Below are positions 58,011-64,000 of a stretch of 64,000 bases of DNA, one piece after another. The notes under the pieces are model-generated. The model searched no databases, had not been told where the DNA came from, and worked only from the letters and a program-made list of their open reading frames with translations. Positions within the stretch are counted from its first letter, which is position 1. The number at the start of each line of letters is the position of its first letter. The translations under genes were made by a program, and so were the position numbers. The stretch lies in NCBI RefSeq assembly GCF_009789235.1, contig NZ_WSTB01000010.1:124001-188000 (forward strand), given 5' to 3'. The stretch is from Flavobacterium hydrocarbonoxydans. GTDB taxonomy: Bacteria; Bacteroidota; Bacteroidia; Flavobacteriales; Flavobacteriaceae.

Positions 58011-59399
58011 ATGTATAAAAATAGTATAAAAATAGTTTCATTAATTTTTGTTGCAAGCTTAGCAGGTTCTTGTTCTCAAGATGACAATTATATTTTTGAA
58101 GATTATCCCTCTTCTGTGGTAAATACGGATCCGGCAGGTTCCCCAGCTAGAAGTATTATAGAAAACTGGAGTAATCATTCAGATAAAATATGGCGCCAGT
58201 ATTTTGATAATAACACTGCAATTTATTACGATGAAGCAGTAAAAAGGCCTTTGGAATGGCCTTATGATTTCTTCAGTAAAACATGGAAAGAAGTTAACAA
58301 GACCTACGGGACATTCGGTGACGAAAACAGGTTGTATGCTGTTTTTCATAACGAAAGCAAAGGACCAACGTATGTAGGTACCATTTTTGACAGCGAAAGC
58401 GGCAACAGAAGTTTGTTTGACATGGCTTTTGAAGGAACTGAAATGAAAGGTAATAATATAGATAATCCTCTCTTGGCAGTAAGTCAGATTGTTGAAACCT
58501 CTTCAAACGGATTAAAAGGTTCTGCGGCAAAAGCAATTTGGGGTGATACGTATTCTCAAATCTTCTTGTACGATATCTATACGAATTTGCAAATGCAAAC
58601 TGAAGCCGATCGTATTTTTGCTTTAAATAATACTAAAACTTCAAGTTTTCCAAAAGCAAATACGTTCTGGTTTAGAGATTGGTATTATCCAATTTATAAA
58701 GATCACGGTGGCAGAATGTCTTTAGGGAACTTCTTTAAACTAGTGGCGCAATTTTATCCAACAAACGGGAATACTTACGATCATGATATGAACATGGGTG
58801 AGTTTGTTCACTTTTTTAGCGGTGCAACCGGAGATGATTTACAGCCTCTTGCAGAAGAAGCTTTTGGATGGAGTGACGAATGGCAGGAAGAATTATTAGA
58901 TGCCCGTGCTGATTTTCCAACTTTAAATTATCCATTTACACCGGTAGTAAATATCACAGATTTAACAACTGGAGCAATAATTACGGTAAGCAAAGACAAC
59001 GGAAATGGTGCTGAAGGAGCAGAAGGATCATTAAAACTAATAGACAACGACTTAAATTCTAAGTTCCTTGTTGGTGGTCTTAACAGATTTGATACGGATT
59101 TCTGGATGCAGCAGGAACTTACTGAAGCTGCTGTTGTAAACAAATACAACTTTACATCTGGTAATGATGCTCCAGACAGAGACCCTATCAATTGGGAAGT
59201 GTTTGGTTCTAATGATGGTTCTACATGGACATCGATTGATACAAGAACCGATCAGGTTTTTACAGGTAGAAATCAAACCAGAGAATTTACCGTTGTAAAC
59301 GAAACGGCTTATAAATATTACAGAATCAGTATTACCAAAAATGGTGGTAGCGATGCTATTCAGATAAGTGAATGGAGACAATACTTCGTTAGAAAATAA
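58011..59399 (+). CDS. Lipoprotein with C-terminal discoidin/F5-8C-like domain
   Basis: The 462-residue protein has a lipoprotein signal (IFVASLAGSCSQDDNYI). The middle (about 35-310) is of unknown type, with SRTVGTIFDSESG-like and PTNGNTYDHDMNMGEFVHFFSG text, and resembles a putative zinc metallopeptidase-like scaffold without a clear HExxH. The last 140 residues (KLIDNDLNSKFLVGG, WMQQELTEAAVVNKYNFTSGND, DPINWEVFGSNDGSTWTSID, YRISITKNGGSDAIQISEW) form an F5/8-type C (CBM32-like) sugar-binding domain. It probably acts as a surface glycan-binding protein of the locus. Confidence 0.75.
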   Translation: MYKNSIKIVSLIFVASLAGSCSQDDNYIFEDYPSSVVNTDPAGSPARSIIENWSNHSDKIWRQYFDNNTAIYYDEAVKRPLEWPYDFFSKTWKEVNKTYGTFGDENRLYAVFHNESKGPTYVGTIFDSESGNRSLFDMAFEGTEMKGNNIDNPLLAVSQIVETSSNGLKGSAAKAIWGDTYSQIFLYDIYTNLQMQTEADRIFALNNTKTSSFPKANTFWFRDWYYPIYKDHGGRMSLGNFFKLVAQFYPTNGNTYDHDMNMGEFVHFFSGATGDDLQPLAEEAFGWSDEWQEELLDARADFPTLNYPFTPVVNITDLTTGAIITVSKDNGNGAEGAEGSLKLIDNDLNSKFLVGGLNRFDTDFWMQQELTEAAVVNKYNFTSGNDAPDRDPINWEVFGSNDGSTWTSIDTRTDQVFTGRNQTREFTVVNETAYKYYRISITKNGGSDAIQISEWRQYFVRK

Positions 59400-59438
59400 G
59401 TGATTTAATTAAGTTTAGTAGTGGTGGTGGATAGGCAA

Positions 59439-59475
59439 GGCATTCCGAACTGGTTCTTCGGAATGCCCTATCTTT
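59439..59475 (+). terminator. Internal terminator or attenuator in the polysaccharide locus
   Basis: ggcattccgaa (59439-59449) pairs perfectly over 11 bp with ttcggaatgcc (59457-59467), followed by ctatctttttt. It lies between the binding-protein genes and the enzyme genes and should lower transcription of the latter relative to SusCD. Confidence 0.85.
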
Positions 59476-59545
59476 TTTAAACTTAAAAAATCAATTTCAT
59501 AAATAAGAATTTTGCTTTTAAAAAGTAATATTTTAATAATACATA

Positions 59546-62017
59546 ATGATGATAAAAAAATATATTTCGATTATGGCCATCGCTTTGGCTGTAGTTAATA
59601 CCAGTAAAGCACAAGAATTAAGAGCGCCTTCATACCCTTTAATTACACATACACCTTATCAGAGTGTCTGGTCTGCAGGAAATCAATTAAATGAGGTAGC
59701 CACACAACACTGGACGGGAGCAGAGCATTCTTTAACCGGTTTAATCAAAGTCGATGGCGAAGTATATCGCTTCCTTGGAGTAGAATCAACGGCTTATAAA
59801 ACGGTTTTGGCTACTGCCGATGAAGAAAATTACAGCGTAAAATATACAGAACAGTCACCTTCGCTTAATTGGTTCAATGCTGATTTTAATGATGCTTCCT
59901 GGAAATCAGGTATTGCTCCTTTCAGTGATGACGATTCAAAAGCTAAAACAAGCTGGAAATCGAAGCACCTTTGGACCAGAAGAACTTTTGATTTAAAAGA
60001 TAAAAATTTCGACAAATTATTTCTGAAACTACGCCATGACGATAATGTTCAGGTATATTTAAACGGAGAAAAAATTTACGATGTAAGCGGATGGAAACAT
60101 CAGTACAAATACATTGCAATTGACAAAGCGGTCATTGCAAAATTAAAAGCAAAAAACAACGTATTGGCAGTTCATATCGAAAACACAGCAGGTGGTTCGT
60201 GGTTGGATTCTGGTTTGGCAACCGAGGATGTTTCGATGCGAAATGTTGTGGTGCATCAGGCAACTCAAACAGATGTAACGTTGGAAGCAACCAATACTAA
60301 ATATGTTTTTGATTGCGGAAAAGCACAATTGAAAGTAACTTTTACATCTCCGCTTTTATTGGATGATTTAAAATTACTGAGCCGCCCTGTAACCTATATT
60401 TCTTTGGCAGTAAATTCAAAAGACGGTAAAGAACACAATGTTCAGGTATATTTAGGAGCTTCAAGTTCACTTGCAGTTGATTCTCCTGCGCAGGAAGTGG
60501 AAGCCTGGAAATATACTCAAAATAAGCTGGCGATTTTAAAAGCAGGAACTACAGAGCAGCCAATTCTTCAAAAGAAAGGCGATGATGTACGTATCGACTG
60601 GGGTTATGCGTATGTAGCAACTCCGGCTGGTAAAAATGTACAGCAATATATTTCTTCGGCTAATGGTGGTTTCGAACCTTTTTTAACGGGTAAAGAAGCA
60701 TCTTCATCTCTGAACCAAAAAGGAAATAATTTAAATCTGAATACCATTGTAAACTTAGGAACTGTTGGTAAAAAAGAAGTGCAACAGGTATTTATGATGG
60801 GTTACGACGAATTATTTGCAGTGAATTATTTCGACACGAATTTGAAACCTTGGTGGAAAAAAGACGGAAGCACTATCGAAAAAGCACTTTCTGAGGCGAA
60901 TAGTGAGTACAAAAAAGTGATGCAAAAAACAGCAGCTTTTGATGCGCAATTAAAATCAGATGCTACAAAAGCAGGTGGTAAAAAATATGCCGATTTATGT
61001 GTTCTGGCTTACAGACAGGCCATTGCGGCTCATTCGGTTACGGAGGCTCCAAACGGAGATATTCTTTTCCTTTCTAAAGAAAATCACAGTAACGGTTCTA
61101 TCAATACGGTCGATCTTACGTATCCTTCAGCACCATTATTTTTACTTTACAATCCAAAATTAATGGAAGGAATGTTAAACGGAATATTCTATTACAGCGA
61201 AAGCGGAAAATGGAAAAAACCTTTCCCGGCACATGATTTAGGAACTTACCCAATTGCAACAGGTCAAACCTATGGTGAAGACATGCCGGTTGAAGAAGCC
61301 GGAAACGCAATTGTAGTGGTTGCTGCTATTGCACAACAGGAAGGAAATGCCAATTATGCTAAAAAGCATTGGGCAACCCTTACAGAATGGGCTAATTATC
61401 TTAAGAAAAGCGGATTTGATCCTGAAAACCAATTATCTACGGATGACTTTGCCGGGCACTTGGCTCGTAATGCAAATCTTTCAGCTAAAGCTATTGAAGC
61501 ACTTGCGGCTTACGGAAAACTGGCTGGTATGTTAGGTGACAAAAAAACAGAACAGGAGTTTATAAGTGCTGCAAAAGAAATGGCTGTCAAATGGATGGAA
61601 CTGGCTAAAGATGGAGATCATTATACTTTAGCTTTTGGAAAACCAGGAACATGGAGCCAAAAATACAATTTGGCCTGGGATACTATTTTAGATCTGAATG
61701 TTTTTCCTGAAAGTGTTAGAAAAACTGAAGTAGCTTATTATTTAACAAAACAAAATAAATACGGTTTACCATTAGACAGCCGCGAAAATTATACTAAATC
61801 TGACTGGGTGATATGGACTGCATCTTTAACAGATAATCAAAAAGATTTTGATGCAATAGTGGACCCAATGTGGAAATATGCTAACGAAACTCCGGACAGA
61901 GTGCCTTTGAGTGACTGGCATGAAACTATGGAAGGACACATGATGAACTTCAAGGCAAGATCAGTTGTTGGAGGATATTATATGCAGCTTTTAAAATGGA
62001 AATCAACTAAAAAATAA
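59546..62017 (+). CDS. Glutaminase A-like protein (DUF5127/DUF4965/DUF1793)
   Basis: The 823-residue secreted protein has a signal peptide ending in TSKAQ. The N-terminal part (RAPSYPLITHTPYQSVWSAG, QHWTGAEHSLTGLIKVDGE) is the start of the DUF5127/DUF4964 region and is followed by a beta-sandwich insert (KHLWTRRTFDLKDKNFDKLF, VLAVHIENTAGGSW). The C-terminal alpha toroid shows LCVLAYRQAIAAHSVTEAPN, DGDHYTLAFGKPGTWSQKYNL, and VPLSDWHETMEGHMMNFKARSVVGG, the hallmarks of DUF4965/DUF1793. Relatives are called glutaminase A in fungi, but a glycoside-hydrolase-like toroid suggests a carbohydrate role here. Confidence 0.85.
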   Translation: MMIKKYISIMAIALAVVNTSKAQELRAPSYPLITHTPYQSVWSAGNQLNEVATQHWTGAEHSLTGLIKVDGEVYRFLGVESTAYKTVLATADEENYSVKYTEQSPSLNWFNADFNDASWKSGIAPFSDDDSKAKTSWKSKHLWTRRTFDLKDKNFDKLFLKLRHDDNVQVYLNGEKIYDVSGWKHQYKYIAIDKAVIAKLKAKNNVLAVHIENTAGGSWLDSGLATEDVSMRNVVVHQATQTDVTLEATNTKYVFDCGKAQLKVTFTSPLLLDDLKLLSRPVTYISLAVNSKDGKEHNVQVYLGASSSLAVDSPAQEVEAWKYTQNKLAILKAGTTEQPILQKKGDDVRIDWGYAYVATPAGKNVQQYISSANGGFEPFLTGKEASSSLNQKGNNLNLNTIVNLGTVGKKEVQQVFMMGYDELFAVNYFDTNLKPWWKKDGSTIEKALSEANSEYKKVMQKTAAFDAQLKSDATKAGGKKYADLCVLAYRQAIAAHSVTEAPNGDILFLSKENHSNGSINTVDLTYPSAPLFLLYNPKLMEGMLNGIFYYSESGKWKKPFPAHDLGTYPIATGQTYGEDMPVEEAGNAIVVVAAIAQQEGNANYAKKHWATLTEWANYLKKSGFDPENQLSTDDFAGHLARNANLSAKAIEALAAYGKLAGMLGDKKTEQEFISAAKEMAVKWMELAKDGDHYTLAFGKPGTWSQKYNLAWDTILDLNVFPESVRKTEVAYYLTKQNKYGLPLDSRENYTKSDWVIWTASLTDNQKDFDAIVDPMWKYANETPDRVPLSDWHETMEGHMMNFKARSVVGGYYMQLLKWKSTKK

Positions 62018-62026
62018 AACAAAAAC

Positions 62027-63148
62027 ATGAAAAATATAAAAGTAATTTATTTGGTTTTAATGAGTACTGTTTTAATGAGCTGCAACAATGAGGAGCCAAC
62101 CGGCCCACCGTTGTGGGAACCGGATATCAGTAATGTTACCCCTTATACTTCAGCTGATGCGACAGTTGCTTATGAGGCTTTTAATAAGCAATTTTATAAC
62201 ACAGATGCCAAATTATATTACAGCACAACTGAGAAAAAAGGATTGGGATCAATCTGGACTCAGGCTATTTTTTGGGATATTGCTATGGATACTTACAAGC
62301 GTACTAATGATCCTAAATACCTGACATTAGTCAATGATATTTATCAGGGGGCTTATAATCAATATGATGGATTTAATTATAACAACACCGTAAAATGGTT
62401 CATTTATGATGATATCATGTGGTGGGTAATTTCGTTAAGCAGAGGATATGAATTGACTAAAAATGAAGAATATCTTCAAAATTCTATCGCTGGTTTTGAG
62501 CGCGTATGGAATGGTTCTTACGATCCTGTAGATGGCGGAATGTTCTGGGATTTTCAGCATTCAGGTAAAAATGCCTGTATCAATTACCCAACGGTTATTG
62601 CTGCAATGGAATTGTATAAAATTACAGGTGATGAAGCGTATTTAGAAAAAGCAAAAAACATCTACGAATGGTCCAAAAATAATCTATTCCAAAAATCAAC
62701 CGGACGTGTGGCGGATAATAAAGTAGGGAATAATCAGGGCTTTTCTGATTATACGTATAATCAGGGAACTTGTATTGGTGCAGCTGTTGCACTTTACAAA
62801 GAAACAGGTGATGCGGAATATTTAAACGATGCAAAATTAGCTGCTGATTATACTAAAAATGTAATGTCAAGCGAAGAAGGAATTCTTCCTGCTGAAGGCG
62901 ACTGGAATGAGCAAGGAGTCCTAAAAGCTATTTTTGCCCGCTATTTAATGGATTTGGTTAATGAGGGTCAAGATCAGTATTTGCCTTGGATTCAAAAGAA
63001 TGCAAGTGTAGCTTGGCGTAACCGTGATAAAAACAGAAACATCATGTTCCGTGATTATGACATTCCTTGTCCGGTTTTGACGGTTCAGTCTTTCGAAGCA
63101 TGTAGTGCAGTAGGTATTATGCAAATCGCACCGCCAGCTGCGAAATAA
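62027..63148 (+). CDS. Glycoside hydrolase family 76 (alpha-1,6-mannanase-like) lipoprotein
   Basis: The 373-residue lipoprotein (LMSTVLMSCNNEEP) has the GH76 alpha6/alpha6 barrel: IFWDIAMDTYKRTNDPKYL, the catalytic Asp pair at 128-129 in WFIYDDIMWWVISLSRGYE, YDPVDGGMFWDFQHSGKNACINYP and FSDYTYNQGTCIGAAVALYKETGD. Family members cut alpha-1,6-mannan backbones of yeast or mycobacterial origin. Being a lipoprotein, it may act at the surface or in the periplasm. It starts 9 bp after the glutaminase-like gene. Confidence 0.9.
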   Translation: MKNIKVIYLVLMSTVLMSCNNEEPTGPPLWEPDISNVTPYTSADATVAYEAFNKQFYNTDAKLYYSTTEKKGLGSIWTQAIFWDIAMDTYKRTNDPKYLTLVNDIYQGAYNQYDGFNYNNTVKWFIYDDIMWWVISLSRGYELTKNEEYLQNSIAGFERVWNGSYDPVDGGMFWDFQHSGKNACINYPTVIAAMELYKITGDEAYLEKAKNIYEWSKNNLFQKSTGRVADNKVGNNQGFSDYTYNQGTCIGAAVALYKETGDAEYLNDAKLAADYTKNVMSSEEGILPAEGDWNEQGVLKAIFARYLMDLVNEGQDQYLPWIQKNASVAWRNRDKNRNIMFRDYDIPCPVLTVQSFEACSAVGIMQIAPPAAK

Positions 63149-63156
63149 AATTTGAT

Positions 63157-64000
63157 ATGAAAAGTTATTTAAAAATAGTTGCCCTTTCCGGATTATTTAC
63201 TTTGCCTTCGCTTGCAGTTGCGCAAAATAAAGAACCCAAAACAGTATTTCAGGTTGCAGATGCCTGGAGTCCCGCTTACGATGTAAGAGCAGATGGCGCC
63301 ATTGTTTACGGAATAAATGATGCAGGCGGAAATTTTAAGGAAAGGGTCAAAAGTTGGAAAGACCACGGCTATACCATTCAGTTCATGACTGGTATTGCCT
63401 GGGGTCAGTACAAAGATTATTTTAAAGGAAAATACGACGGCAAAGAATATTTTGACGAAGGTCAGAAAATGAAAAACGGCGAGATTATCTGGCATGGTCA
63501 GGATGTTCCGTACACAGTTCCAACTGCCGGATATGTTAAGTACATAAAAGGTTTGGTAAAGCAGGCAATCGATGCCGGCGTTACCGCAGTCTATCTTGAA
63601 GAACCCGAATTTTGGGCAAGAGCAGGATATAGTGATGCCTTTAAACAAGAATGGCAAAAATTTTATAAGGCTCCATGGCAGGCGCAGGACGAATCACCTG
63701 AGGCGACTTATTTATCATCTAAACTAAAGTATGATCTATATTTCAACGCCTTAAAAGAGGTTTTTGAATACGTGCATACGTACGGTAAAAGTATTAATAA
63801 AAAGGTCAAATGTTATGTACCAACGCATTCTTTAATTAATTATGCTTCCTGGGAAATCGTAAGTCCTGAAGCCAGTTTGGCACAGCTTCCTCACATGGAT
63901 GGCTACATCGCTCAGGTTTGGACAGGAACTTCCAGAGAAAGGGTTTATTTTAATGGAGAATTGAAGGAAAGAACTTTTGAAAATGCCTTTTTAGAATATG
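63157..64000 (+). CDS. Secreted protein of unknown family, 3' end outside window
   Basis: The frame opens with an ATG at 63157 and stays open to the end (281 codons). A signal peptide is present (LSGLFTLPSLAVAQNK). The visible part, from VADAWSPAYDVRADGAIVYG through SWKDHGYTIQFMTGIAWGQY, VKQAIDAGVTAVYLEEPEFW near residue 147 and MDGYIAQVWTGTSRERVYF, has the alternating strand-helix pattern of a TIM-barrel hydrolase; the acidic EEPE after a strand could hold catalytic residues. I do not recognise the family. It starts 8 bp after the GH76 gene and belongs to the locus. Confidence 0.7.
   Translation, partial: MKSYLKIVALSGLFTLPSLAVAQNKEPKTVFQVADAWSPAYDVRADGAIVYGINDAGGNFKERVKSWKDHGYTIQFMTGIAWGQYKDYFKGKYDGKEYFDEGQKMKNGEIIWHGQDVPYTVPTAGYVKYIKGLVKQAIDAGVTAVYLEEPEFWARAGYSDAFKQEWQKFYKAPWQAQDESPEATYLSSKLKYDLYFNALKEVFEYVHTYGKSINKKVKCYVPTHSLINYASWEIVSPEASLAQLPHMDGYIAQVWTGTSRERVYFNGELKERTFENAFLEY

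Overview
The window is AT-rich chromosomal DNA from a member of the Bacteroidota, most likely a Flavobacterium or close relative. The evidence is a SusC/SusD pair, promoters of the TAnnTTTG type, a lone CydA/CydB pair, a trpEGDCFBA operon with a Flavobacterium-like gene order, and many intergenic hairpin repeats of the kind common in that genus. No rRNA, tRNA, CRISPR array, prophage or transposase gene was seen.

Layout. 1-4.1 kb: the end of a heme A synthase gene, a small toxin-antitoxin pair whose toxin is frameshifted, a CCA-adding enzyme and divergent yaaA. 4.3-9.0 kb: a four-gene tripartite efflux operon (TetR, TolC-like, EmrA-like, EmrB-like) with a double palindromic operator at its own promoter. 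9.3-19.3 kb: the tryptophan operon on the minus strand, preceded by a leader peptide with three consecutive Trp codons and an attenuator, and interrupted by five non-trp genes. 19.4-24.3 kb: a beta-helix surface protein, a MarR/nitroreductase/YceI operon with two operators, and glpD. 24.6-30.6 kb: sulfur metabolism (two half-size YeeE/YedE permeases and an MBL-rhodanese protein) next to cytochrome bd oxidase, separated by long repeat-rich spacers.

30.6-44.6 kb is an accessory stretch: a PHP-ATPase of the TrlF type, small membrane proteins, lipoproteins, a VOC protein, an XRE regulator facing four palindromes spaced exactly 39 bp apart, a putative restriction-endonuclease-like protein, an RDD protein, and an HxlR/azoreductase pair. 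Three genes here share a long homologous upstream repeat (140-205 bp). This stretch splits genes that fit together functionally: TauE/SafE, a Crp/Fnr regulator and a single-domain rhodanese lie beyond it at 44.6-46.9 kb, and a 46-bp direct repeat lies on both sides.

47-52.5 kb holds gapN, an M1 peptidase, an esterase-TPR protein and a GNAT protein. 52.8-64 kb is a polysaccharide utilisation locus with a LacI-type palindrome at its promoter, then SusC, SusD, a lipoprotein with a discoidin-like C-terminus, a glutaminase-A-like (DUF4965) protein, a GH76 alpha-1,6-mannanase-like lipoprotein and an unrecognised secreted protein that runs off the window. GH76 points to alpha-mannan (fungal or yeast wall) as the substrate; that is inference.
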